From positions 8,538 to 72,537 of the forward strand of contig QAMK01000010.1 of the NCBI GenBank assembly GCA_003149915.1: a DNA stretch of 64,000 nucleotides, read 5' to 3'. The notes beneath the pieces are model-generated. The model worked only from the letters and a program-made list of their open reading frames with translations, made no database searches and was not told the DNA's origin. The position numbers and the translations under genes are program-made. How positions within the stretch are numbered: position 1 is the first letter of the stretch; every line of letters begins with the position of its first letter. The DNA comes from Bacillota bacterium. Its GTDB lineage: Bacteria; Bacillota_I; Bacilli_A; RF39; UBA660. This document shows, in pieces, positions 1 through 7,358 of this stretch.

Positions 1-637
1 ATAGTTCTTCTACTTGTGAAGGATCTACCTCTTCCTCTAAATAAAAGGTGTCGCCAGTACATGCTACCAAAGGCGCAGCCCTGTTAAAGATGCTAACCAT
101 GAAAGTTGCGCCATCTGGGTCTTTCGTCATAACGTGATAAGATTCTTCCCCATTCTCATACTGATGTAATAAAATATTGGATTCTCCGATATATGGATTC
201 ACGTCATAAAATGCTTGGCCAAAGGCACTTAAATAGATGTTAGTAGCTGGAATATTATCATTTTGAACTGTATAACCAAAAAATTCTCCACTGTAATTAG
301 CATCTTCCGTAATCCCGTTACTCTCTAGTGCATGAATGAGACGAGCATTTTCGTTTCTGACAGAGAGTAGAAACGACTCTTCTGCATATTGGCTTAGCAC
401 TCCTGCTAAAAAATTAGCCTGATTTTCACTGGATTCTATATCCCCCTCTGGCACAAGATTAACGATAGCTGCATCATAAATGGAATACAAATCATCTGTA
501 GTAGACAAAATACCAGAAACTGGTATCCGATTCAAAATCAACGTTCTGATTCCTTTACCAATAATAGTTCCAAGTGAGATACCTGCTAAAGCACCGGCTA
601 GCATGCGAATCCCTTGTTCTTTTATCTCTTTTCTCAT
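1..637 (-). CDS. Hypothetical protein, C-terminus cut by window edge
   Basis: An open frame runs from ATG at 637 to the window edge with no stop, about 212 codons visible. The N-terminus is basic (MRKEIKEQG) followed by a glycine- and alanine-rich, weakly hydrophobic stretch (residues about 11-33), which could be a single membrane anchor. The rest is acidic and polar, with a run of Glu near the visible end. I do not recognise the family. The upstream Shine-Dalgarno is weak (GAAAG). A terminator of the neighbouring upstream gene lies at 691-714, so this gene probably starts its own transcript. The amino-terminal anchor suggests an envelope-facing protein, but that is inference only. Confidence 0.6.
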   Translation of the reverse strand, partial: MRKEIKEQGIRMLAGALAGISLGTIIGKGIRTLILNRIPVSGILSTTDDLYSIYDAAIVNLVPEGDIESSENQANFLAGVLSQYAEESFLLSVRNENARLIHALESNGITEDANYSGEFFGYTVQNDNIPATNIYLSAFGQAFYDVNPYIGESNILLHQYENGEESYHVMTKDPDGATFMVSIFNRAAPLVACTGDTFYLEEEVDPSQVEEL

Positions 638-690
638 AACAAATCAACTTTCTTTCAACGTGAATTATATCGAAATTTTTATAAAGTGTC

Positions 691-714
691 AAAAAAAAGC
701 ATCCTAACGATGCT
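691..714 (-). terminator. Rho-independent terminator
   Basis: On the minus strand a 6-bp stem AGCATC/GATGCT with a 5-nt loop is followed by eight T. It lies just after the stop codon of the small gene at 721-915. Confidence 0.8.
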
Positions 715-720
715 TAATTT

Positions 721-915
721 TTATCTATGACTAACTTTCTGATATTCTTGTTGTTCCTGTTGTTCATCTTGTTCTTCTACAGGATACGGTACTTCAATAT
801 ACTTTGGACGATTCATCCGTTCCTTTAAAAATTGGTAAGCATGATATCCAACATAGACAGTACCTGCTGCAATAGCAAACGTTAAAAGCGAATGACTGCG
901 ATTCTTTTTTTCCAT
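721..915 (-). CDS. Small membrane-anchored protein (64 aa)
   Basis: I chose the ATG at 915 (MEKKNRSHS) because AAGGAGG sits 6 nt upstream; a longer frame to 957 has no ribosome binding site. One hydrophobic segment at residues about 9-26 (LLTFAIAAGTVYVGYHAYQF) is followed by a basic stretch and an acidic, Gln/Glu-rich tail with repeated EQ(Q)EQ units. This looks like a small single-pass protein with a cytoplasmic tail. It resembles the general form of YtxH-like small proteins but I cannot assign it. A terminator follows directly. Confidence 0.6.
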   Translation of the reverse strand: MEKKNRSHSLLTFAIAAGTVYVGYHAYQFLKERMNRPKYIEVPYPVEEQDEQQEQQEYQKVSHR

Positions 916-972
916 AAAATCCTCCTTACTTGGAATACTTGTTATTATAGCACTCACAAGAAAAATAGTAAA

Positions 973-1605
973 CTACATGATGAATGATTTTACGAGACGC
1001 AAAGCATGGACATCTTCTTTGGTACTCGTTTCCTGCGTTTCTACAGATGGATAAATTTCTTCGTTCATGTAATCTTTATGATGTTTCCGAATCAACGTTT
1101 TTTCCTCATCACTCAATTCTTCCACTTGAAAACTAGCCTTAAAACACTTGTTAGCAACTGATACAGATACAGCGTTATAAAATTGTTTTTGCCGTAAATC
1201 GTAGAAAACTGAAAAAGGAATTCCTGCTTCTCTAGCATGTTCTAATTCATCTGTTGGAATTGGCCAAAAAGGAACACCGCATTCTTTTCCTACCGCATCC
1301 AAATATAAATATTGCATTGCGATGCGGTAGTTATCACTTTCTTTTACCAAAGCAGTAAGTGCACTTTCCGCATTGTGATGCATCACACTAGCAACTTCTG
1401 AATACGATAAATTTTGCAAAGCTTCATGACACTCGTATACGAAATGAGATTGATGAATCAAAGCGGGATACGTTGCACTCATAATTAAAAATTCTCTTTC
1501 GATGGCTTCTAACTTACGGTCACCTGTAAGGCGAAGAGAATCTACAAATTGTTGATTCTTAGCATTCAGAATTTTACCTTTCATAATATCGTATTTATTT
1601 TTCAT
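973..1605 (-). CDS. Hypothetical soluble protein (210 aa)
   Basis: The protein has no signal peptide or membrane segment. It is rich in His and Glu and has a helix-like central region (residues about 50-110) containing HQSHFVYECHEAL and VMHHNAESAL. I do not recognise a family. It starts at ATG 1605 with AAAGG about 12 nt upstream; an in-frame ATG at codon 8 is an alternative. A consensus promoter (TTGACA-17-TATGAT) at 1638-1666 lies right after the aspS stop codon, so it is transcribed on its own and not only as the tail of hisS-aspS. The 58 bases to the next small gene hold no terminator that I can see, so the two may be co-transcribed. Confidence 0.6.
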   Translation of the reverse strand: MKNKYDIMKGKILNAKNQQFVDSLRLTGDRKLEAIEREFLIMSATYPALIHQSHFVYECHEALQNLSYSEVASVMHHNAESALTALVKESDNYRIAMQYLYLDAVGKECGVPFWPIPTDELEHAREAGIPFSVFYDLRQKQFYNAVSVSVANKCFKASFQVEELSDEEKTLIRKHHKDYMNEEIYPSVETQETSTKEDVHALRLVKSFIM

Positions 1606-1637
1606 AAGAAAACATCATTCCTTTCGAAAGTTAACTT

Positions 1638-1666
1638 ATCATATCAGGAATGATGTCTCATGTCAA
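1638..1666 (-). promoter_or_regulatory. Sigma-A type promoter
   Basis: The minus strand reads TTGACA, 17 nt, TATGAT. The -35 is a perfect consensus. It begins 2 nt after the aspS stop and drives the gene starting at 1605. Confidence 0.8.
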
Positions 1667-1667
1667 T

Positions 1668-3416
1668 TTATTCTGTTGTTTGAATGTGTAATTCTTCTAA
1701 TTGCTTACGGTCTACTTCACTAGGGCATTCGCACATCAAGTCGCTTGCAGAAGCAGTCTTAGGGAATGCGATAACGTCACGAATGTTTTCTGTTTTGGTA
1801 AGAAGCATAACCATACGATCTAGTCCAAAGGCAAGTCCGCCATGTGGAGGAGTTCCATATTGGAAAGCATCCATAAACCAACCGAATTTGCTTCTAGCCT
1901 CTTCTTCTGTAAAGCCAAGGGCATGGAACATCGTATCTTGTAGTGCGCCGTCGTGGATACGAATAGAGCCGCCACCTGCTTCATACCCATTGATGACAAT
2001 ATCGTATGCTTTAGCATAACATTTTTCAGGATTCGTTAATACATACGGAATGGATTCATCTGTTGGCATCGTAAATGGATGGTGGCATGCAACGTAACGG
2101 CCTTCCTCTTCCGAATACTCAAATAGAGGGAAATCCGTGATCCAAAGAACAGCATAATCGTTCTCATTGATTAAATTTAGTTCCTTAGCTAGTTTGACAC
2201 GAAGGGCGCCTAAAGATGTCTTAACGATGTTGTACTTCGTATCGGCAACGATTAATATCAAATCGTTTTCTTCTAGAGAAAGTGTATCCGTTAAACTCTT
2301 AATAACAGTATCTGTTAAAGCTTTGTTAATGGAACCAGACATGCCCTCTTTCGTAACCTTTACAAAAGCAAGGCCAGATGCACGGTACGTCTTAACAAAT
2401 TCTGTCAAACGATCCAATTCTTTTCTAGAGTAATGATCGGCTGCATTCCGAACGACAATAGCATTGATGATACCATTAGAATCCAAAACCGTACGGAATA
2501 ACCCAAACTCCGTATCTTGGAACACATTTGTAATATCTTGAATCTTCATATCGAACCGTAAATCCGGTTTATCGCTACCGTAATCTCTCATCGCATCATC
2601 GTATTTCATACGCATGAATGGTCTCGGTAAATCCATTCCCAATGTATCGTGGAATACCTTCGTAACAGCACCTTCAGCCATATCCATGACATCGTTTTCA
2701 TCGACGAAACTCATCTCGACATCGACTTGCGTAAACTCTGGTTGACGATCGGCACGTAAATCCTCATCACGATAACACTTTACGATTTGGTAGTAACGTT
2801 CCATGCCTGCTACCATAAGAAGTTGCTTAAATAGCTGTGGTGATTGTGGCAAAGCAAAGAATCGTCCTGGGAACGTACGAGAAGGTACTAAGTAATCTCT
2901 TGCTCCTTCTGGAGTCGATTTACATAAAGACGGCGTTTCGATGTTGATGAAACCGTTATCCTCAAAGTAGTCGCGGAAACTTCTCATGATGTGACTACGA
3001 GTGATAATCTTATTCTTGATTTCGTCGCGACGTAAATCCAAATAACGATACTTTAACCTTGTATCCTCCAATGCTGTAATATTGTCGGCAATTGGAAATG
3101 GTGGTTCCTTGGCCTCGTTGATAAGTGTCATCTCTTCTACATCAAGCTCAATATCACCAGTTGCAAGATCTTTATTTTTGCTTTCTCTTTCTACGACAGT
3201 ACCAGTAACAGAAATAACGTACTCATTATGTAGCGAACTAGCAAGTTCGTAATTTTTATTTTCCGGGCGGACGACTAATTGAATGATACCGGAACGATCT
3301 CTTAAATCGATGAACAAAAGTCCACCTAAATTTCTTTTTTTAGAAACCCACCCTGCTGCTTCAATGTGTTCTCCCACATTTTGAATGGAAAAATCTGTAT
3401 TCATGTGCTTTTTCAT
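1668..3416 (-). CDS. aspS: Aspartate--tRNA ligase
   Basis: Charges tRNA-Asp with aspartate using ATP, in the cytoplasm. At 582 residues it has the usual length of bacterial AspRS. An N-terminal OB-fold anticodon-binding domain (about 1-110: [20 protein letters not shown]) is followed by the class II core: motif 1 region near [14 protein letters not shown], motif 2 [17 protein letters not shown], a GAD insertion domain, and motif 3 [14 protein letters not shown] at about 526-539. It is 3 nt downstream of hisS, so the two are co-transcribed and both lie under the T-box leader at 4834-5040. The start ATG at 3416 could also be the second ATG five codons in. Whether it is discriminating or also charges tRNA-Asn cannot be told here. 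Confidence 0.97.
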   Translation of the reverse strand: MKKHMNTDFSIQNVGEHIEAAGWVSKKRNLGGLLFIDLRDRSGIIQLVVRPENKNYELASSLHNEYVISVTGTVVERESKNKDLATGDIELDVEEMTLINEAKEPPFPIADNITALEDTRLKYRYLDLRRDEIKNKIITRSHIMRSFRDYFEDNGFINIETPSLCKSTPEGARDYLVPSRTFPGRFFALPQSPQLFKQLLMVAGMERYYQIVKCYRDEDLRADRQPEFTQVDVEMSFVDENDVMDMAEGAVTKVFHDTLGMDLPRPFMRMKYDDAMRDYGSDKPDLRFDMKIQDITNVFQDTEFGLFRTVLDSNGIINAIVVRNAADHYSRKELDRLTEFVKTYRASGLAFVKVTKEGMSGSINKALTDTVIKSLTDTLSLEENDLILIVADTKYNIVKTSLGALRVKLAKELNLINENDYAVLWITDFPLFEYSEEEGRYVACHHPFTMPTDESIPYVLTNPEKCYAKAYDIVINGYEAGGGSIRIHDGALQDTMFHALGFTEEEARSKFGWFMDAFQYGTPPHGGLAFGLDRMVMLLTKTENIRDVIAFPKTASASDLMCECPSEVDRKQLEELHIQTTE

Positions 3417-3419
3417 AAA

Positions 3420-4820
3420 CTACTCTCCTTCATGATGACAAGAACCATGTTTACCACAGTGGCAATGACCGTGTTCACAGTGATCGTGATTACAATCGCA
3501 ATCTTCGTCATCTGACTCAATTTCGCCACCTAGTTTAGAAATATCTTCTAAATCGTTCAATTGTTCATCTAAATAATACATCAAATAATCGATATCGACT
3601 TTCTCTTCTTCTTTCGTTTCGTTATTTTTAACGTTAACCAGATTAGATGCGATGTCGTCACTATTTAAAATGACTAAGAATTTCGCATGTAACCGATCGG
3701 CTTGTTTGAACTGTCCTTTTAAGCCACGACCTAAATATTCTGTTTCCACTTTAAATCCTTGCATTCTAAGGTCTTGGGTCAAATTGATGGCATATAACTT
3801 TTCTTCATCATTGACGTACATAACGAATGCATCGATCGTATCATCAATCGGAAGTTCGATTTTCTCTAAGTCTAAGGCCATCATGAGTCTTCCCATACCC
3901 ATCGCAAAACCGATTCCTGGTGTCTTTGGTCCATCTAAAAGTTCAACTAGACCGTTGTATCTACCACCCGCTGCTAAAACGTTATTGGAACCGAATCCAT
4001 CTACTTTCGCTTCAATTTCAAATACCGTATGGTTATAGTAATCTAGCCCTCTAACTAGTCTAGAGTCGACGACAGTCTCAATTCCCATCGTACCTAAATA
4101 CTCTTTTACTTTTTCAAATCGTTCTTTTGATTCCTCATTCAAATAATCCAACGTCGTTGGAGCATTCTTTAAAATTGGATTGTCCTTATCTACTTTACAA
4201 TCTAAAATCCGTAACGGATTCTTTTGAAATCTTTCTTTACAGTCGTCACATAACTCATTGATATGTGGTTTAAAATATTCAATTAAAGCCTCTCGGTAAG
4301 CACGACGGGATTCATCATCACCAAGCGTGTTGATATTAACTCTGATTTCTTTTAATCCCAAAATCTTAAATAAATTGACAGGAATGGAAATCACTTCTGC
4401 ATCGATAATTGGATCATCGCTTCCCAATACTTCTGCTCCAAACTGAGTTAATTCACGGTCTCTACCAGATTGTGGACGTTCGTAGCGATACATCGTACCG
4501 TTATAGTAAAGTTTGATTGGTTGAGTCGCATCTCCATACATCTTATTTTCGACGTAACTTCTGACAATACCAGCTGTTCCTTCTGGACGAAGTGTCATAT
4601 CGCGGTCACCACGATCTTTAAAATCGTATGTCTCTTTGGTTACGATATCGGTTGTATTCCCCACACCACGATGGAATAAAGACGTCTCCTCAAAAATTGG
4701 TGTACGGATAAATCCGTAATGATACTTATCCATCAAAGCATCGATTACCGTTCCGACATATTGCCATTTTTTTGCTTCCATGCCATAAATATCATGACAT
4801 CCCTTTGGTTTTGTTATCAT
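3420..4820 (-). CDS. hisS: Histidine--tRNA ligase with a His/Cys-rich C-terminal tail
   Basis: Class II synthetase that charges tRNA-His. Recognisable parts are the motif 2 segment MYRYERPQSGRDRE, the HisRS-specific motif VRGLDYYNHTVFE, motif 3 GIGFAMGMGRLMMAL and a C-terminal anticodon-binding domain (about 335-420). HisRS is normally about 420-430 residues. This one is 466, and the extra end is acidic and then becomes extremely rich in metal-ligand residues: the last 27 residues hold 6 Cys and 8 His (CDCNHDHCEHGHCHCG and onwards). Such a tail is not part of the catalytic fold; metal binding is my inference. It is first in an operon with aspS and follows a T-box leader. Confidence 0.97.
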   Translation of the reverse strand: MITKPKGCHDIYGMEAKKWQYVGTVIDALMDKYHYGFIRTPIFEETSLFHRGVGNTTDIVTKETYDFKDRGDRDMTLRPEGTAGIVRSYVENKMYGDATQPIKLYYNGTMYRYERPQSGRDRELTQFGAEVLGSDDPIIDAEVISIPVNLFKILGLKEIRVNINTLGDDESRRAYREALIEYFKPHINELCDDCKERFQKNPLRILDCKVDKDNPILKNAPTTLDYLNEESKERFEKVKEYLGTMGIETVVDSRLVRGLDYYNHTVFEIEAKVDGFGSNNVLAAGGRYNGLVELLDGPKTPGIGFAMGMGRLMMALDLEKIELPIDDTIDAFVMYVNDEEKLYAINLTQDLRMQGFKVETEYLGRGLKGQFKQADRLHAKFLVILNSDDIASNLVNVKNNETKEEEKVDIDYLMYYLDEQLNDLEDISKLGGEIESDDEDCDCNHDHCEHGHCHCGKHGSCHHEGE

Positions 4821-4833
4821 AAAATCATTCCTT

Positions 4834-5040
4834 TCTACAAATAAAAAAGTGCCACCAACCGAAGGACGGGAATCCCCGTGGTGCCACCTTACTTTTTTCT
4901 CTTAACTTAATATCGAAAGTTAACCGCTTCTATTCACGAAACTGTGTCTTCCCAATTTCTTTCTCATGTACTTTCACCAACCGTACACTCTCTAAAGAGT
5001 TCAAAAAAGGTACTCTTCAATTTCTAGAAGATACATTTAT
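4834..5040 (-). promoter_or_regulatory. T-box leader of hisS-aspS
   Basis: On the minus strand the T-box signature GGTGGCACCACGG (4876-4888) is followed by a terminator made of GTGGCACCA pairing with TTGGTGGCAC (one G-G mismatch) and TTTTTT. Upstream, stem I can be drawn: a basal helix CTTCTA/TAGAAG, a GTGAA asymmetry that resembles a kink-turn, a helix GAAATT/AGTTTC, and a distal hairpin GTGTAC/GTACAT whose loop contains GGTG. The specifier region just before AGTTTC reads GACAC (4948-4944), which contains both an Asp codon GAC and a His codon CAC. Uncharged tRNA would stabilise the antiterminator and permit hisS-aspS transcription. Confidence 0.92.
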
Positions 5041-5041
5041 T

Positions 5042-5070
5042 ATGTTACAACATTCTAAGTCTTTTTTCAA
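5042..5070 (-). promoter_or_regulatory. Promoter of the T-box/hisS-aspS transcript
   Basis: The minus strand reads TTGAAA, 17 nt, TAACAT, just before the T-box stem I. Confidence 0.65.
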
Positions 5071-5085
5071 GCAATTAAAGTATTT

Positions 5086-5589
5086 TTAATGTGTTTTCTC
5101 ACGTACCAAAGCCGCAGCAGTCAATTGATTGATTTCACTTTGTAATGGGCTTTCTGGAAGATCATTGATGAAATCAGTAACATCTTTCAAACTTGCATAA
5201 TTTTCTTCATTTAACGCATGACTATCAACGGCATAGATAACCTTATCTTCCGGTTGCAATGCTGGATACAATGTATTGCCATTCACGTATTGTAACTCGT
5301 AAAGGCACGGATGATGAAGAACTGGTGTTCTATAAGAATACATCGTAGATTGCATCGGATGTTTTAAATAGCAAGAAAAATCCAATGAATGAATTGGAAA
5401 ATCTTCTAATTCTGGAATCGCTAAATTACGAACGCGTCTTTCCTGACCTATCTCTGCCTCAAAATCATCATCTTGAGATTCAACGACAATAATGGAACCA
5501 ATCGAAACCGTTCCTAACTTTGTAATTTTCATTAATGGTACTTTGTAAATATAATCGTATGTTTGCTTTTCTTTTTTCATGTCTCTCAT
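5086..5589 (-). CDS. Hypothetical protein (167 aa)
   Basis: A soluble protein with no signal peptide. The N-terminal part is beta-like (VPLMKITKLGTVSIGSIIVVES) and the middle is rich in Tyr, His and Pro. I do not recognise it. The start at 5589 or the second ATG at 5580 are equally possible, since neither has a strong ribosome binding site. Its promoter is a near-consensus (TTTACA-17-TACAAT at 5629-5657) and a perfect inverted repeat occupies the first transcribed bases, so it is probably controlled by a repressor or by a 5' hairpin. It ends about 15 nt before the -35 box of the hisS promoter and has no clear terminator of its own. Confidence 0.6.
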   Translation of the reverse strand: MRDMKKEKQTYDYIYKVPLMKITKLGTVSIGSIIVVESQDDDFEAEIGQERRVRNLAIPELEDFPIHSLDFSCYLKHPMQSTMYSYRTPVLHHPCLYELQYVNGNTLYPALQPEDKVIYAVDSHALNEENYASLKDVTDFINDLPESPLQSEINQLTAAALVREKTH

Positions 5590-5597
5590 CTTTCTAT

Positions 5598-5620
5598 TTA
5601 AGGGTACATATCACCCTTAA
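5598..5620 (-). promoter_or_regulatory. Perfect palindrome at +1, candidate operator
   Basis: TTAAGGGT, 7-nt spacer, ACCCTTAA: both 8-bp arms are perfect. It begins at about the predicted transcription start of the gene at 5086-5589, a classic position for a repressor operator; an RNA hairpin in the leader is the alternative. Confidence 0.55.
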
Positions 5621-5628
5621 GTGCAGTT

Positions 5629-5657
5629 ATTGTATCATTGATTTAAATTTTTGTAAA
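5629..5657 (-). promoter_or_regulatory. Sigma-A type promoter
   Basis: The minus strand reads TTTACA, 17 nt, TACAAT, about 40 nt upstream of the start codon at 5589. Confidence 0.75.
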
Positions 5658-5696
5658 GAGTGTGCAAATAACCAATCGATGGTTTCTGACTCCGCT

Positions 5697-5704
5697 TGGC
5701 TGTC
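5697..5704. repeat. Left target-site duplication (TGGCTGTC)
   Basis: An 8-bp direct repeat of the copy at 7298-7305; it touches the left inverted repeat of the insertion sequence. Confidence 0.88.
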
Positions 5705-5718
5705 TTTGAGTTCCGGTA
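5705..5718 (+). repeat. Left terminal inverted repeat
   Basis: TTTGAGTTCCGGTA; it matches the inverted right end at 13 of 14 bases. Confidence 0.88.
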
Positions 5719-5733
5719 AAATTTAGAAAAAAT

Positions 5734-5773
5734 AAAAAAGTGAAACTGTTTTTATCCACAGATTCACTTTTTT
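5734..5773. terminator. Bidirectional terminator inside the left IS end
   Basis: An 11-bp perfect stem AAAAAAGTGAA/TTCACTTTTTT, extended by CTG/CAG after a mismatch, with T-runs on either strand. It would keep outside transcription from entering the transposase gene. Confidence 0.7.
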
Positions 5774-5865
5774 TAGCAAAAAATAAGGAAAAACCATCCA
5801 AAATTTAGTAAAATTTAATTGGATCAAAAATTTGATACTAAATAAAAATATGGAAGTGTTTCCCT

Positions 5866-7125
5866 ATGAATAATTATACAATGGATTGTTATGAAACGAA
5901 AAGAGAAATTTTGAATTTTTCCAAAAAAATGACAATTGGATTAAATAAAACAATAACTAAGTTTGTGATAGATATGCAATATGGATTATCAAGAGGAAAA
6001 AGTTGTTTAATATCAGAGATAGCAAGATCGTTGGACGAACAAATCAAATTGAAAAATACAATAGAAAGATTGTGCGATAATTTAGTAGGAATAAAAGACG
6101 AAGAAAAAGAGCAAATCGAAAAGAATTATCAAAATGAGATAAAAAAGTATTTTGGAGAAGAGGCAATCGCAATCTTTGATGATAGTGATATAGCAAAAAG
6201 ATACGGAAAAAAATTTGAAGATTTAGATGAAATAATAGATGCATCGAGTGAAAAAAAAGAAGTCGTAAAAGGATATCATGTGTGCGAAGCGACCATACTA
6301 GGAGAAAAAGAGAAACAACCATTTAGTGTTTATAGTAAGATATATTTATGTAAATCAGAAGAATTTAGAAGTATGAATCATTATACAAAAGAGAGTATTC
6401 AAAGAGTAATCGATGTTTTAAAAAGAAAGTGTAATATGGTGTTTGATAGAGGTTATGATGATAATAAAATCATAGAATATGTAGATCAAAGCGATAATTA
6501 TTTTGTGATACGCATGAATGATAAACGAAACTTCTTATTTAAAGGAAGAAAAAAGAACGCTTATCAGGAAGCGATTAAAAGAAAAGGGAAAGTCAGAATG
6601 ATACTTTGGTTTGAAGAAGAAAAATATGAAGTTAGTGTATCCCATACAAAAGTAACGTTACCATATAATAAAAAAGATTATGAGTTAGTGTTTGTATATG
6701 GATTAAGAGAAGAAAGACCTTTAATTTTATTAACAAATCGTGAAATACATTCAAAAGAAGATGTCATAAAAGTAGTGAGATTATATTTTTATCGTTGGCG
6801 AGTAGAAGAATATTTCAGAAGTAAAAAGCAAGAATATGGCTTTGAAAATATGCGAGTAAGAAGTCTAAAGGCCATGAATTGCTTAAATTTAATGTTGATG
6901 ATACATATGGGACATTTAGGAATGCTTATAGAAGATATAAATCAAAAATTATTGACCATCAAAATTCTAAATCGAAGCAAATCATTAAGAAATAAAGTTC
7001 TAGTATTGTATTATCAAATGGCAAGAGGTATAAAGGAAATATTAAGTTATGCCAAAAAAGGTATTAAGGAATTGGAAAAGATAGAAAAAAGAGAAAAATA
7101 TAAACAAATGACATTACGGTTATAG
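5866..7125 (+). CDS. IS4-family DDE transposase
   Basis: Catalyses cut-and-paste movement of the element at 5705-7297. It has 419 residues with an RNase H-like fold. Visible catalytic motifs are the first Asp in AIAIFDDSDIAKRYGKK (about 100-117), the second Asp in MVFDRGYDD (about 190-200), and the YREK signature of IS4 enzymes in YFYRWRVEEYFRSKKQEYG (about 305-325), where Y, R, E and K have the expected spacing. The frame is intact and all motifs are kept, so the enzyme is likely active. Upstream (5797-5825) the mRNA can form ATCCAA...TTGGAT with an inner AATTT/AAATT, which may reduce translation. The gene is AT-richer and more Lys-rich than its neighbours, as expected of an IS. Confidence 0.95.
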   Translation: MNNYTMDCYETKREILNFSKKMTIGLNKTITKFVIDMQYGLSRGKSCLISEIARSLDEQIKLKNTIERLCDNLVGIKDEEKEQIEKNYQNEIKKYFGEEAIAIFDDSDIAKRYGKKFEDLDEIIDASSEKKEVVKGYHVCEATILGEKEKQPFSVYSKIYLCKSEEFRSMNHYTKESIQRVIDVLKRKCNMVFDRGYDDNKIIEYVDQSDNYFVIRMNDKRNFLFKGRKKNAYQEAIKRKGKVRMILWFEEEKYEVSVSHTKVTLPYNKKDYELVFVYGLREERPLILLTNREIHSKEDVIKVVRLYFYRWRVEEYFRSKKQEYGFENMRVRSLKAMNCLNLMLMIHMGHLGMLIEDINQKLLTIKILNRSKSLRNKVLVLYYQMARGIKEILSYAKKGIKELEKIEKREKYKQMTLRL

Positions 7126-7283
7126 TGGAAGTACGAACAGAATCATTCATAAAAGGACATTATTTCAATGCCCTGTATTAGTGTGTGTAAAAACTAGGAA
7201 AATGACTGGTGTTCAGCGATTTTATATTTTTTCTTTGATTGTTGATGTAATTTTGAACACAAGTCTACCTTTTTTTCGTAAAA

Positions 7284-7297
7284 TACCGAAACTCAAA
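7284..7297 (-). repeat. Right terminal inverted repeat
   Basis: TACCGAAACTCAAA on the plus strand, the inverted copy of the left end. Confidence 0.88.
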
Positions 7298-7305
7298 TGG
7301 CTGTC
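7298..7305. repeat. Right target-site duplication (TGGCTGTC)
   Basis: Identical to 5697-5704. The insertion point is 3 nt upstream of the -35 box of the next gene. Confidence 0.88.
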
Positions 7306-7308
7306 CCG

Positions 7309-7337
7309 TTGAACAAATACAAGATTTATGATATACT
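7309..7337 (+). promoter_or_regulatory. Sigma-A type promoter
   Basis: TTGAAC, 17 nt, TATACT. It drives the gene at 7359. The -35 box starts only 3 nt after the IS target duplication, so any upstream activator site has been moved 1.6 kb away. Confidence 0.8.
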
Positions 7338-7358
7338 AAAAAAAATGGAGATGAAAAA

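Larger units (their letters stand above)
5705..7297 (+). mobile_element. Complete IS4-like insertion sequence (1593 bp)
   Basis: The ends are terminal inverted repeats TTTGAGTTCCGGTA (5705-5718) and its inverted copy TACCGAAACTCAAA (7284-7297), identical at 13 of 14 positions and followed inward by similar A-rich tracts. Directly outside both ends is the same octamer TGGCTGTC, the mark of a target-site duplication. A single transposase gene (5866-7125) fills the element. An 11-bp hairpin near the left end (5734-5773) would stop read-through from outside. The intact repeats, intact reading frame and unchanged duplication argue for a fairly recent insertion. Within IS4 groups, an 8-bp duplication would fit only some; I do not assign a subgroup. 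Confidence 0.93.

Noticed and set aside
3652-4038. Plus-strand frame of 128 codons
   Set aside because: It lies opposite hisS and has no ribosome binding site or recognisable motif.
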